Source of the DNA: DASUGC01 sp035606665
GTDB lineage: Bacteria > Acidobacteriota > Vicinamibacteria > Vicinamibacterales > SCN-69-37
Assembly: GCA_035606665.1 (NCBI GenBank)
Contig: DATNEY010000031.1
Span: forward strand, 30,679-94,678
Direction: 5' to 3'
DNA length: 64,000 nt
Part shown: in pieces, positions 7,766 to 17,041 of the stretch
Position numbering within the stretch: the first letter of the stretch is position 1
Layout of the letters: each line of letters starts with the position of its first letter
The notes under the pieces: generated by a model
What the model saw: the letters and a program-made list of their open reading frames with translations, nothing else
Databases searched by the model: none
Told to the model about the DNA's origin: nothing
Position numbers and translations under genes: made by a program

Positions 7766-10096
7766 CTACCTCAGGAACGCTTCCGGCAATCCCCCGTCCA
7801 CGGGAATCACATGACCCGTCGTCCGCGCACTCAGGTCGCCGGCGAGAAAACAAATCGCGTTCGCGCAATCGTCCGGCAGTATTGGACGCCGCGTGATCGT
7901 TCGCTGCGCGTAGAACCCGGCCAGCTTGGAGCGAAGCGACTCGGTGGACTCGTCGTCCGAATAGGCGATCTTGTATTTCACGAGCGACACGATCACGCGA
8001 TCGCGCGGGAACATCGCCGACCCGGCGACGACCGTGGCCGGCGCGATGCCGTTGACGCGGATGTCCGGCCCCAAACCGATCGCCAGCTCTCGAATGAGGT
8101 GATTGATTGCGGCCTTGCTTACGTCGTACGGCTCGCTCCCGTGCTTGGGCACGACGGCGTTGGCCGAGCTCGTGAGCACGATGCTGGCCTCGAGGCCCTG
8201 CGGTTTCAGTATCGCGGCGGCTTCCTGCGCCAGTACGTGATTGCTGGTGACGTTGATGCTCAGCGCCTGACCCCAGACCACCTCGGACGGTGTTCCTGGA
8301 TCGGGTGTCGGATAGATCGCGGCGGTGTTGATGACGATGTCGACGCCGCCGAACCTGAGTGTCGTGGCTTCGAGCGCCTTCCTGATTGACTCCCGCGATG
8401 TCAGATTCAGCTCGCACGCGAATGCCATCTCGGCGTTGGAGAGCGCTGCCGCTTCCTTCGCGGCCGCTTCAGCGCTCGCAAGATTCAGGTCCGCTGCTAC
8501 GACGTGCGCACCCTTCCGCGCCAGCTTCAGCAGGACGTCGCGACCGATGCCGCTACCGGCGCCGACGACGAGCGCAACCTTCCGGCTGAACTCTTTCTCC
8601 GCGGGCATGCGCTGCAGCTTGGCCTCCTCGAGCGCCCAGTACTCGATGCGGAAGGCTTCACCGCGTGGCAGCGCCACATAGTTGTGGAAACTCCTGAAGC
8701 CGGCGCGCTGCTCGGGGTGCCGCGCCTGCCAGAACTTCGGTTCCGCGCTGGCAGCGTCTTCGAGCGCGTTCGCTCCCGCCATCACCTGAATAGCGTTGAC
8801 GAAAAACTCGGCCGTGATTCGCGCTTCTTTCTTGTCCTTCGCGAACCCGAACAGCCCGATCCCCGGAATCACCACCACTGAAGGATCGGAACCACGTTGA
8901 GCCGGCGAGGCCGCATCGGCGAATTCTGAGTAGTAGCCGGCGTAGTCGCGACGGTACTGCTCAACCTGTTGCGTGATGCGTTGCTTGAGGGTGTCGAGAT
9001 TCTCGTGCTCCGGCGCCCAGGCCACGAACATCGGCGAAATACGCGTTCGTAGAAAATGATCCGGACAGCTCGTGCCCAGGCTGCAGAGATCGTTGGCCCA
9101 CTTCGAGTTCGCGAAGACCAGCGCCTCGTCGGAGGCATTGAAGTGGCCGACAACGCGCCGGCTCGATGAGACAAGGCCACGCAGGAACGGCAAGATCGAC
9201 GTCGCAACGGCCTGACGATCGACGGCAGGCTGGGCGATAGCTGACCCGCCGAAGCGCGGCTGCCCGGAGCGTTGCTGGTGGTCGAGGATGAACTCGCCCA
9301 TCTGCTCGATGGTCTTGAGGCTGTTGAGATAACACTCGCGCTGCGTCCCGCCCCAGGTAAAGAGCCCGTGGCTGCCGAGAATGAGACCGTCGGCGTCAGG
9401 CGCGGCCGCGACTGCGCGCCGCAGCATCAGCGCCAGTTCGAAGCCCGGCCGCTGCCATGGCACCCAGATGATGCGGCGTCCGTAGCGGCGGTTGAACTCC
9501 TCTATCTTCCCGTCACCGTTCGCGCTGGCGGCAAGCGCGATCGCCCAGTCGGGATGAAGGTGATCGACGTGATCGAACGGCAGAAACGCGTGCAGAGTCG
9601 TGTCAATCGATGCGGCGACTCGGTTGTCACCGAACGCACAGAGCGGGTAGTACCCGACCATCTCATCCTCGTGCGCCTCGCCTCGATAGCGATCGATGAG
9701 TTCCTCCAGTTTGTCGAGGTACAACAACGCGAACCCGCTGGTCCCCATCGACCGCAAATCCCCGCCGCTGCCCTTTACCGCAAGCACGCGCGCCGGGCGG
9801 CCGGACACCGGATCCGTCAGATCGAGTTTTGAGCTGGTGTTGCCGCCGCCGAAATTCGTAATGCGTAAATCCGCGCCGAGCAAGTTGGACCGGTACCGAA
9901 GGAGCTCCAGGGGACGTTGCTCGAGTGCCGCCGCCTCCTTCTCATCCCACAAGTCCTGCAACAGCCCCGACGCAGCGGCTAACGAGCGAGCGGACGCGAG
10001 CGAGTCGGCGGAGCGGAGCGGGGATTGTGGGCCCCCCGCGAGCGACGCCGTCGGGGAGCCCGCAGGGGCGAAGCCCCTCGGATCTTGCTTAGACAC
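7766..10096 (-). CDS. rhaEW: bifunctional rhamnulose-1-phosphate aldolase / short-chain dehydrogenase
   Basis: Fusion of a class II aldolase domain (about residues 48-430; Zn-type histidines in H-V-D-H-L-H and in G-S-H-G-L-F) with an SDR domain (about 500-776; V-G-A-G-S-G-I-G nucleotide-binding loop, N-T-A, Ser then Y-D-V-S-K catalytic residues). Known fusions of this type split L-rhamnulose-1-phosphate into DHAP and L-lactaldehyde and oxidise the aldehyde to L-lactate. I chose GTG 10096 because GGAGG stands 6 nt upstream, overlapping the rhaB stop region. This gives an odd N-terminal extension of about 45 residues, encoded by a dispersed GC-rich repeat. Relatives start near L-W-D-E-K-E; TTG 9961 or TTG 9952 would give that shorter form. 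Confidence 0.88.
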   Translation of the reverse strand: MSKQDPRGFAPAGSPTASLAGGPQSPLRSADSLASARSLAAASGLLQDLWDEKEAAALEQRPLELLRYRSNLLGADLRITNFGGGNTSSKLDLTDPVSGRPARVLAVKGSGGDLRSMGTSGFALLYLDKLEELIDRYRGEAHEDEMVGYYPLCAFGDNRVAASIDTTLHAFLPFDHVDHLHPDWAIALAASANGDGKIEEFNRRYGRRIIWVPWQRPGFELALMLRRAVAAAPDADGLILGSHGLFTWGGTQRECYLNSLKTIEQMGEFILDHQQRSGQPRFGGSAIAQPAVDRQAVATSILPFLRGLVSSSRRVVGHFNASDEALVFANSKWANDLCSLGTSCPDHFLRTRISPMFVAWAPEHENLDTLKQRITQQVEQYRRDYAGYYSEFADAASPAQRGSDPSVVVIPGIGLFGFAKDKKEARITAEFFVNAIQVMAGANALEDAASAEPKFWQARHPEQRAGFRSFHNYVALPRGEAFRIEYWALEEAKLQRMPAEKEFSRKVALVVGAGSGIGRDVLLKLARKGAHVVAADLNLASAEAAAKEAAALSNAEMAFACELNLTSRESIRKALEATTLRFGGVDIVINTAAIYPTPDPGTPSEVVWGQALSINVTSNHVLAQEAAAILKPQGLEASIVLTSSANAVVPKHGSEPYDVSKAAINHLIRELAIGLGPDIRVNGIAPATVVAGSAMFPRDRVIVSLVKYKIAYSDDESTESLRSKLAGFYAQRTITRRPILPDDCANAICFLAGDLSARTTGHVIPVDGGLPEAFLR
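9979..10081. repeat. dispersed GC-rich element, copy A
   Basis: About 100 bp sharing a core with copies at 31591-31672 and 56668-56768. Plus-strand landmarks are GGAGCGGAGCGGGG (10010-10023), GCCCCCCGCGAGCGA and the short hairpin AGGGGCGAAGCCCCT (10064-10078). Here the element lies within the 5' end of rhaEW rather than in a true gap. Confidence 0.65.
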
Positions 10097-11558
10097 CCAT
10101 GACCTCCCGGTATTCCTGAAACCTGCCGTAGTGCGTCGTCCAGCGATCGGTCGCGACGGGATCGAATCGCTCCACGGGAAATGAATCTTCGATGATCTGT
10201 CTGGCCTCGGCGAGAGATCGAACGCTGCCGGTCGCGAGCAACTGCATCGCGATGTTCCCGAGAGCGGTTGCTTCAACGGGCCCTGCCAGCACCGTGCGGC
10301 CCGTCGCGTCCGCGGTGAATTGATTGAGCAGGCGGTTGCGCGAGCCGCCGCCAACGATCCGAATGTGCGTGTAGTGCCGGCCCGTCAACTCCTCGAGGGA
10401 TTCGAGCACGAGGCGGTACTTCAGCGCGAGGCTCTCGAGAATCGCGCGCGCGCAACCGGGCTGCCCCGCGGGTTCGACCTGATCTGTCTGCCGGCAGTAC
10501 GCAGCGATCGCCGCCGGCATGTCGACCGGGTTGAAGAGACTGCTGTGATCGGGATCGAAGACCGAGCGGAAGGCCAGGCGATCGTCGCGCACGGCGACGA
10601 GCAGATCGTCGTACGACACCGGCTGTCCCGCCTCGGCCCAGCGCCGCATGCACGCCTGCAGCAGCCACAGACCCGCGATGTTCTTGAGCAGCCGCGTCGT
10701 ACCGTTGACGCCGCCCTCATTGGTGAAATTGAGCTCCCGGGCTCTCGCCGAAATCACCGGTGCATCGACCTCCGCACCGAGAAGCGACCATGTGCCGGAG
10801 CTGAGAAACGCGCCGCCCGACTCGGTCGACACCGCCGCGAAAGCGGAACCGGTGTCGTGACAGGCCGGCGCAACCACGGGCGTGTCGGCCAGCGACGCGG
10901 AGACGCTGTGCCGGATCCCGCCGATGACGGTCCCCGGCTCGACGAGCGGCTGGAACAAGTGGGTCGGCAGGTCGAGTTCCGAGAGCATCGAGGTCGCCCA
11001 GGATCGTTGCCGCGCGTCGATCATCTGGGTCGTCGTCGCGATCGTGTACTCGGAAGCCAGCTTGCCGGTGAGCCAGTAATTCAGCAGGTCGGGAATCGTG
11101 ACAAAGGCGGTCGCCGCGCGAAGGAGCTTCGGCGTCCAGAGCTTTGTGGCATACAGCTGAAACAACGAATTGAAATTCAGAAATTGAATGCCGGAGACGG
11201 CGTAAATGCGTTCGGCCGATACGTGGCCGAAGACCTGCGCAGGCACACCATCGGTACGCGTGTCTCGATAGTGATAAGGATTCTCGAGGAGTTGGCCGCG
11301 CTCGCCCAGGAGCGCGTAGTCACATCCCCACGTGTCGATGCCGACGCTCGCGAGCCTGACGTCGGTGACGTCGTCAAGGCTCTTCTGCACTTCATGCCAC
11401 ACGCGAAGGATGTCCCAGTGCAGTGAGCCGTTCGTGCGCACGGGAGCATTCGAAAAACGGCTGACGTCCTTAAGCGAGAGGACCCCGCTGTCGAGGCGTC
11501 CGAGGATCGCTCGTCCGCTTTCTGCGCCGAGATCCAGAGCTAGAAATCGCGCGCTCAC
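10089..11558 (-). CDS. rhaB: rhamnulokinase
   Basis: 489 residues, the usual length for RhaB in the FGGY kinase family; it phosphorylates L-rhamnulose at O1 with ATP. Seen: N-terminal L-D-L-G-A-E-S-G-R-A (ATP phosphate loop of FGGY kinases), the central G-S-A-F-A-A-V and S-S-G-T-W-S-L, and the C-terminal G-G-G-S-R-N-R-L-L-N-Q adenosine motif near residue 405. The start codon is GTG; no Shine-Dalgarno is visible, but a TATGCT box (11567-11572) stands 8 nt upstream, consistent with a leaderless message. The 3' end overlaps the start of rhaEW by 8 nt, so the two are translationally linked. Confidence 0.92.
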   Translation of the reverse strand: MSARFLALDLGAESGRAILGRLDSGVLSLKDVSRFSNAPVRTNGSLHWDILRVWHEVQKSLDDVTDVRLASVGIDTWGCDYALLGERGQLLENPYHYRDTRTDGVPAQVFGHVSAERIYAVSGIQFLNFNSLFQLYATKLWTPKLLRAATAFVTIPDLLNYWLTGKLASEYTIATTTQMIDARQRSWATSMLSELDLPTHLFQPLVEPGTVIGGIRHSVSASLADTPVVAPACHDTGSAFAAVSTESGGAFLSSGTWSLLGAEVDAPVISARARELNFTNEGGVNGTTRLLKNIAGLWLLQACMRRWAEAGQPVSYDDLLVAVRDDRLAFRSVFDPDHSSLFNPVDMPAAIAAYCRQTDQVEPAGQPGCARAILESLALKYRLVLESLEELTGRHYTHIRIVGGGSRNRLLNQFTADATGRTVLAGPVEATALGNIAMQLLATGSVRSLAEARQIIEDSFPVERFDPVATDRWTTHYGRFQEYREVMGV

Positions 11559-11566
11559 GGGGCAAC

Positions 11567-11572
11567 AGCATA
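11567..11572 (-). promoter_or_regulatory. candidate -10 box for rhaB (leaderless)
   Basis: TATGCT on the minus strand, 8 nt before the GTG start. A TTGGCA (11592-11597) could act as -35 but is 19 bp away. Prediction from spacing only. Confidence 0.4.
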
Positions 11573-11596
11573 CGTCGCGTCACGGCGGAATTGCCA

Positions 11597-11631
11597 ACTG
11601 AACGGTGTCGCGCGTAGCGATACGGTTCAGT
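11597..11631. promoter_or_regulatory. 35-bp palindrome upstream of rhaB, candidate operator
   Basis: Left arm ACTGAACGGTGTCGC (11597-11611), 5-bp spacer, right arm GCGATACGGTTCAGT (11617-11631): 13 of 15 positions are complementary. It sits about 39-73 bp upstream of the rhaB start, next to the predicted -35, as expected for an activator or a repressor of the rhaB-rhaEW operon. Confidence 0.6.
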
Positions 11632-11771
11632 GGCCGGCCGGAGAGGCTGGAGATCGACGTCGTGCCGACTTTTCGTGCGATGTTCCATAAGGAATCGCCG
11701 CTGCGACAGTGATACGACCCGGTGCTGCCTATTTCGCTTTGCGAAACTCCTGGCGCTCGTGCGGGCCGGCC
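11632..11771. other. gap between MFS permease and rhaB
   Basis: Beyond the palindrome I see no gene, terminator hairpin with a T tract, or repeat in this stretch. Confidence 0.5.
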
Positions 11772-13010
11772 TTACCGCGGTCCGGACGCGGCGGCCCCGA
11801 GCGTCACGGGCTTGTAACCGCCCCTCGCGCGGAAGTACGCGAACAGCGCACCGAAGATGACGGCCAGAACTACGCCAAGCCCCGCGACAAATTGCAACGC
11901 CGCGCCGGCGCCAAGCGAATCGATTCGCGCGCCCATGATCGGCAGGACGACGGCCACCGAGAGCATCCCCGCACCGCCCATCAGACTCAGGAGCAGCGCA
12001 CCACCGCGCGGAAACTGCTCCGCCGTCACGCCAAGCATCGTCGGCCAGAAATACGTCTTCCCGATTCCAAAGATCGTGGCAGCGGCGAACGCAATGATTG
12101 GACTGGCGCCCGGCTGCAGGCTGCCGAGCCAGTACAGTCCGGCCGCCACCAGCACGGAACACACCACGAGCGTCCGGATCGGCGCCGCATGGGCGATGCC
12201 CGCAAAGTAGGTCCGCAGGATGAACATGAGGCCGGCCGTATAGACGAGGAACAGGATGCCCTGGATACCGGTCAACGAACCCATGACCGACGGGAACCAC
12301 TGATCGGGACCGAGCTCGACTGCGGCCGTCATCCACATGCAGACGAAGAGCAGCAGAAACATCGGCCGCGCGGCTTCCTGCCACATCTCGCCCGTCGAGA
12401 TATTCGAGGCCACGCGCTCGGTCTTCGGATACGACTGAGTCAGCGCCATGACGAGGTAGATGGCCGCCGGAACCAGGATCAGACTGAGCTTGATCTGCCA
12501 GCTCGCACCGAAATTGGTGAACGCGTACGCCAGCAGGCCGCCGATGATCATCCCGGCGGGCCACCATGCGTGAAGCATGTTGAGCTTCCTGGTCTTCTCC
12601 GCGCTGTAGAGCGTGGCAACGAGTGGATTGATCACGCCCTCGACCAATCCTTGAGAGAGTCCCATCGTGAAAAACCCGGCGTACAGCAGCGTCGTGCCGG
12701 TCGTGTCGAAGATCGAGGCGACTGGTGCGGTGGGATAGGGCGCGAGCAGCACCATCGCGACACCCACGACGTAGCCGACGGCCGAGAGAATGTGGAGCGC
12801 GCGCATCCCCACGACGTCCACGAGAGCGCCGCTCACGAAGATCGCAATCGTGAACGCCCAGAACGCCGGACTCCAGATCAGTCCCATCTGCTGCGACGTC
12901 AGCTGAAATGCTCCACTCATGGCTGGCTCAATGTCCCCGCGAATGGCGAAGACCATCGATGTGGTCACGAGAGAGATGCAGCTGGCGACGAAAAGCCGTG
13001 ACTTGTTCAT
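11772..13010 (-). CDS. MFS sugar permease (candidate rhamnose uptake)
   Basis: 412 residues with about 12 hydrophobic segments from residue 8 to 395 and a major-facilitator layout; a cytoplasmic loop around 190-210 (S-Y-P-K-T-E-R-V-A) divides two halves. The D-x-x-G-x-R motif between helices 2 and 3 appears as D-V-V-G-M-R near residue 65. The sequence L-H-A-W-W-P-A-G near 145 recalls fucose/sugar MFS permeases. It lies upstream of rhaB on the same strand with a 213-bp gap, so transport of rhamnose is the likely role, by context only. Cytoplasmic membrane. Confidence 0.75.
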   Translation of the reverse strand: MNKSRLFVASCISLVTTSMVFAIRGDIEPAMSGAFQLTSQQMGLIWSPAFWAFTIAIFVSGALVDVVGMRALHILSAVGYVVGVAMVLLAPYPTAPVASIFDTTGTTLLYAGFFTMGLSQGLVEGVINPLVATLYSAEKTRKLNMLHAWWPAGMIIGGLLAYAFTNFGASWQIKLSLILVPAAIYLVMALTQSYPKTERVASNISTGEMWQEAARPMFLLLFVCMWMTAAVELGPDQWFPSVMGSLTGIQGILFLVYTAGLMFILRTYFAGIAHAAPIRTLVVCSVLVAAGLYWLGSLQPGASPIIAFAAATIFGIGKTYFWPTMLGVTAEQFPRGGALLLSLMGGAGMLSVAVVLPIMGARIDSLGAGAALQFVAGLGVVLAVIFGALFAYFRARGGYKPVTLGAAASGPR

Positions 13011-13350
13011 GGACGTTTACCTCTGAAACCGCGACAGTATCGCTCGAACCGCGCCGGTGAACTGGCAAAAGGTGGCCGATTATGCCACGCCAAAACTCTT
13101 TCGCTATCCAAAACGCTGTCCGAGAGCATTGGGAGGCAGTCATTCAACTGAAATAGAAAAAACATTGGTAAATTCGCTTGTTCTCAACAGGTTAACTGTT
13201 TCGCATAGCACAACATTACGTAACGGTCACAGTTCGTTGACAGTCCTCCGTGACGGGGCGTAGCCTCGCGGCGATTCAGATAGCCATAGGCATCGTGTCG
13301 GCTGTGCCCTGAGGGCCGGTGCGGTCCGGATTCGTTGAGGAGGGGACGTC
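13011..13350. promoter_or_regulatory. divergent 340-bp control region, MFS permease / TonB receptor
   Basis: Notably AT-richer than its surroundings, especially 13140-13235. It contains the palindrome TTACGTAA (about 13214-13221), a GTTAAC site, and TTGACA near 13240 followed about 18 bp later by TAGCCT, a possible promoter for the receptor. A GAGGAGGGG ribosome site precedes the GTG at 13351. I see no small gene here. Confidence 0.45.
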
Positions 13351-16300
13351 GTGAAGAGAGGTATGACCAGAGTTCTGCTCGCGGTCGCGTTGCTCCTCTG
13401 TGCGGGCGAACTAAGTAATGCCTTCGCACAGACCTTGACCGGTCAGATCGGTGGCACGGTGGTTGATGGCCAGAAGGCTGTCCTCCCCGGAGCCAACGTG
13501 TCAATCAAGAACACCAACACACAGCTCGTTCGTACGGCGGTTACCGACTCGAACGGCGGCTTTGTCGTCACCAGCCTGCTCCCGGGCACGTACGACGTCA
13601 CGGTCACCCTGACCGGGTTCAAGGGCTACGTCCAGAAGGGCCTGGTTCTGACGTCGACGGAGCGCTTGTCATTGCCGCCCATTTCGCTGGAGGTCGGCCA
13701 GTTCTCAGAGGCCGTCGCGGTCGAGGCGTCGGCCATTCGCGTGCAGACGCAGAGCGGCGAGCGGTCGGCGGTCATCTCCGCTGAGCAGATCGAAACCATC
13801 GGCCTGCGCGGCCGCGACTTCATGGGGACGCTGAAATTCCTGCCGGGCGTCATCGATACGTCCGCCAGAGACGCGCCAGGCTGGGGGTCGGTCGGGGGAC
13901 TCACCATCAACGGCATGGCCCAGTTCAATTTTTCCTACGACGGTGTTACCAACAAGGACACCGGTTCGAATTCCGGCAATTACGCGGCGCCGGCCCTCGA
14001 CTCCATCGCGGAGATCAAAGTCCAGACCTCGAACTTCCAGGCCGAGTACGGCCGAACGTCTGGAGCCACCATCCTTGTGGTGACCAAGAGCGGCACGCAG
14101 AAATTCAACGGCACGGCTTCCTACTTCCGCCGCAACGAGGCCTACAACTCGAATACGTGGGATCGACGTCGCGCCTGCGACGCCGCGAAGGTGCTCGGTT
14201 CCGTCTCGCCAAGCTGCGACAAGCCGCGGTATCGCTACGACAACACGGCCTACACAATCGGCGGTCCGGTGCTGATTCCAGGCACGTCATACAACAAGAA
14301 TCGGGATCGGCTGTTCTTCTTCTGGTCCCAGGACATCCTGCCGAGAAACGATCCCGGTGGCCTGCAGAACAGCACGATGCCGACCGCCCTCGAACGGAAT
14401 GGCGACTTCTCGCAGACCGTGGCCGCGAATGGCAACCGCATCTGGATCAAGGATCCGTCGCTGGCGCCACTAGCCTGCAACGCGAACACGGGAGGACCGG
14501 GCTGTTTCGCGAACAACATCATTCCCCCCGGCCGGATCAACCCGATCGGCAAAGCGATCCTCGGACTCTTCCCGCAGCCGAACGCGACCGATCCGACTGG
14601 CACGCGCCAGTACAACTACCAGTTCGAAGGCATCACGGAGAAACTCCGCCTCGAACAGGTGCTGAAACTGGACTGGAACGTCCGGCCCGGAACGACCACC
14701 TTCAATTCGCGGGTGCAGTTCGGCCATGAAGTGTGTGCGCGCGGATTCGTGTCGTCCGGATGCTTCAATCTGTTCCTCCAGGGCAACTGGCCGCAGATGC
14801 GCAATTCCTACGACATCGATTCGCTGAGCATCGCGAACACGCTCGTGCACACGTTCAATTCGACGACGGTTCTGGAAACCACCGTCGGCCTGAACCACTC
14901 CGCGCAGAAGGTCTACGCTCTGAGCGCCGAGGACCTCGATGCCGTCGATCGCACGAAGGTGACTCCCGGCCTCAATCAGTTCTTCCCGGGCGCCAACCCA
15001 TTCAACCTGATTCCGAATTTCACGTTTGCCGGAACCAACGCGTTGCCCAACACCCGCACAATTGGCGGATTCGAACAGCGCTACCCGTTCGACGCCAAGA
15101 ACCCGACGTGGGATATCACGACGAACCTCACGAAGCAGCGGGGGTCGCACAACCTGAAGGCAGGCATCTTCATCGAGCGGGTCCTGCGACCGGCACGGCG
15201 GCAGTCGAACTTCAACGGCGATTATTCATTCAACTCCAACGCCGCCAATCCGTTCGACACGAACTTCGGATTCGCCAATGCGCTGCTGGGCTCAATCAAC
15301 TCGTATACCGAGTCAACGTCGCGGCCATTCGCGGAAGGCCGGTTCAATCAGGTCGAGTTCTTCGTCCAGGACAACTGGCGCCTGAACCGCAAGTTGACGC
15401 TCGACTTCGGCATGCGGTTCGTCCACATGGGCGCCACGTATGTCGCAGGCCAGGACATCTCGTACTTCGATCCCACCAAGTGGGATCCGGCGAAGGCGCC
15501 GAAGATGTACGAACCCGTCTGTCCGGGAAACGCCGCGACGTGTTCGGGTAACGTGCGACAGGCACGCAATCCAATCACCGGACAGATTCTCGACAACACC
15601 TACATCGGCAAGCTCGTCCCGGGAAGCGGCGACTTCTTCAATGGAATGGTCGTCGCCGAGGGAACGCCGCCCCAGTACCGCAACAACACGTACTATCCGT
15701 CGCCGCGCGTCGGCTTCGCGTGGGACGTGTTCGGAGACGGCAAGACCTCGGTGCGCGGCGGTTTCGGCATCAACTACGACCGCTACCAGGACGACGACAT
15801 CCTGTCGCTGGTCGAGCAGCCGCCGCTCATGCAGACGATGACGACGAACTTCACCACGTTGCCGCAGTTGCTGTCGTCGCAGCTCATTCAGAACCCGCGC
15901 AATGTGGTCGCCTTCACAGAGTGGAAGCCATTGACGGTGTACAGCTGGAGCATCGGCGTTCAGCGTGAGCTGCCATGGAAGTTCATGGCCGACGTGGCTT
16001 ACGTGGGCAATCAGAACACCAATGTCCAGCGCAACATCCCGATCAACAGCCTGACGCCTGCGCAGCTCGTTGACCCGGCGAACCTGGACCCGACGCAGAA
16101 CAACACCCAGCTCAAAGATCAGAACTACCTGAGAAAGTACTTCGGCTTCGGCACAATCAACGAACGCCGGTACTTCGAGGATGGCCTGACCTACCACTCG
16201 ATCCAGGTGATGGTCAGCCGTCGGCTTTCAAACGGCTTCTCCTTCAGCGCCGCCTATACCGGCACCCGTCGTGCCGGACTTCAGGGTTGGGATTGGTTCC

Positions 16301-16944
16301 GGACCGACGCGGACAACCGGGCCAGGTTCACAAACGCCAGCGGCAGCCGGCCGAACAACATGGTGATTGGCTACACCTACCAGATTCCAGGCGCGTCACG
16401 ATTCCTAGGCGGTCACCCGATCCTGAAGGGCATCCTCGACGGCTGGCAGCTGTCCGGCACGACGACCATGCAGGGCGGCACGCGCAGCGGCTTCAGCTAC
16501 ACCTTCACGGGAGCGCCAACCGGCGACCTCACGCAGGGCCTGGGCGGTACGAGGGTCGTGCTGGTGTGCGATCCAAATCTCCCGCGAAGTCAGGCAACCA
16601 GAGAACGTCAATTCCGCACGGAATGCATCCGGCCACCCGGACCACTGACCAATGCCGCCGACACGCTGTACCAGGGCAGCGCGCTCGGTGACGAATGGAT
16701 CTCGCTGGGATTTGTGAATCACGACGCGGTGCTCTTCAAGACGTTCGCCATCGGCCGGCGATCGCTCGAGTTCCGCGCTGAGTTCTACAACGTGCTCAAC
16801 TCCTCGCAGTTCACTGCGGTGGATACTGCCGCGATCTTCAACTTCGCGACAGGAGAGATGGTCGACCCGAGCTTCGGACGCGCGACTGGCGTTCGAGGCA
16901 ACTCAAACCGCGTCATCCAGCTGGGTGCGCGGTTCAAGTGGTAA
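13351..16944 (+). CDS. Oar-like TonB-dependent receptor
   Basis: 1197 residues, GTG start with a strong Shine-Dalgarno. Signal peptide about 1-27 ends in A-F-A-Q. Residues about 30-110 are a carboxypeptidase regulatory-like Ig domain (G-G-T-V-V-D, P-G-A-N-V, T-D-S-N-G-G-F, L-P-G-T-Y-D-V). A plug domain follows (about 125-260; I-N-G-M-A-Q-F-N-F-S-Y-D-G and F-Q-A-E-Y-G-R-T-S-G-A), then a large outer-membrane beta-barrel ending in aromatic R-F-K-W. Acidobacteria carry dozens of these; many import oligosaccharides. The substrate is unknown, but neighbouring esterases and dehydrogenases suggest a plant-derived saccharide. A hairpin terminator follows. Confidence 0.9.
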   Translation: MKRGMTRVLLAVALLLCAGELSNAFAQTLTGQIGGTVVDGQKAVLPGANVSIKNTNTQLVRTAVTDSNGGFVVTSLLPGTYDVTVTLTGFKGYVQKGLVLTSTERLSLPPISLEVGQFSEAVAVEASAIRVQTQSGERSAVISAEQIETIGLRGRDFMGTLKFLPGVIDTSARDAPGWGSVGGLTINGMAQFNFSYDGVTNKDTGSNSGNYAAPALDSIAEIKVQTSNFQAEYGRTSGATILVVTKSGTQKFNGTASYFRRNEAYNSNTWDRRRACDAAKVLGSVSPSCDKPRYRYDNTAYTIGGPVLIPGTSYNKNRDRLFFFWSQDILPRNDPGGLQNSTMPTALERNGDFSQTVAANGNRIWIKDPSLAPLACNANTGGPGCFANNIIPPGRINPIGKAILGLFPQPNATDPTGTRQYNYQFEGITEKLRLEQVLKLDWNVRPGTTTFNSRVQFGHEVCARGFVSSGCFNLFLQGNWPQMRNSYDIDSLSIANTLVHTFNSTTVLETTVGLNHSAQKVYALSAEDLDAVDRTKVTPGLNQFFPGANPFNLIPNFTFAGTNALPNTRTIGGFEQRYPFDAKNPTWDITTNLTKQRGSHNLKAGIFIERVLRPARRQSNFNGDYSFNSNAANPFDTNFGFANALLGSINSYTESTSRPFAEGRFNQVEFFVQDNWRLNRKLTLDFGMRFVHMGATYVAGQDISYFDPTKWDPAKAPKMYEPVCPGNAATCSGNVRQARNPITGQILDNTYIGKLVPGSGDFFNGMVVAEGTPPQYRNNTYYPSPRVGFAWDVFGDGKTSVRGGFGINYDRYQDDDILSLVEQPPLMQTMTTNFTTLPQLLSSQLIQNPRNVVAFTEWKPLTVYSWSIGVQRELPWKFMADVAYVGNQNTNVQRNIPINSLTPAQLVDPANLDPTQNNTQLKDQNYLRKYFGFGTINERRYFEDGLTYHSIQVMVSRRLSNGFSFSAAYTGTRRAGLQGWDWFRTDADNRARFTNASGSRPNNMVIGYTYQIPGASRFLGGHPILKGILDGWQLSGTTTMQGGTRSGFSYTFTGAPTGDLTQGLGGTRVVLVCDPNLPRSQATRERQFRTECIRPPGPLTNAADTLYQGSALGDEWISLGFVNHDAVLFKTFAIGRRSLEFRAEFYNVLNSSQFTAVDTAAIFNFATGEMVDPSFGRATGVRGNSNRVIQLGARFKW

Positions 16945-16953
16945 CGTCCGTGG

Positions 16954-16975
16954 GCGGCGGGCTTTAGCCCGCCGC
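16954..16975. repeat. perfect palindrome after the receptor gene
   Basis: GCGGCGGGCT, TT, AGCCCGCCGC: a perfect 10-bp stem with a 2-nt spacer. A palindrome of the same design stands at 48005-48024 (GCCGGGGCT AC AGCCCCGGC), so this may be a dispersed intergenic palindrome family. Confidence 0.7.
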
Positions 16976-16991
16976 GCCGGCTACGTTCAAG

Positions 16992-17024
16992 GGCTCGGGC
17001 CGGCGTCGGCCCGGGCCTTTTTCT
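16992..17024 (+). terminator. Rho-independent terminator of the TonB receptor gene
   Basis: An 11-bp GC stem (GGCTCGGGCCG at 16992-17002 with CGGCCCGGGCC at 17007-17017, one G-T pair) is followed directly by TTTTTCTT. Textbook intrinsic terminator, 47 bp after the stop codon. Confidence 0.85.
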
Positions 17025-17041
17025 TATGCACGGGGACCCAC

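Noticed and set aside
7028..8389. 453-codon plus-strand frame across DUF1080 and the rhaEW end
   Set aside because: Spans two well-supported minus-strand genes and has no recognisable domain.
10320..11426. 368-codon plus-strand frame within rhaB
   Set aside because: Antisense to a kinase with intact motifs; composition typical of high-GC shadows.
11709..13001. 430-codon plus-strand frame opposite the MFS permease
   Set aside because: Very rich in Arg, His and Gln; the minus strand codes a clear membrane protein.
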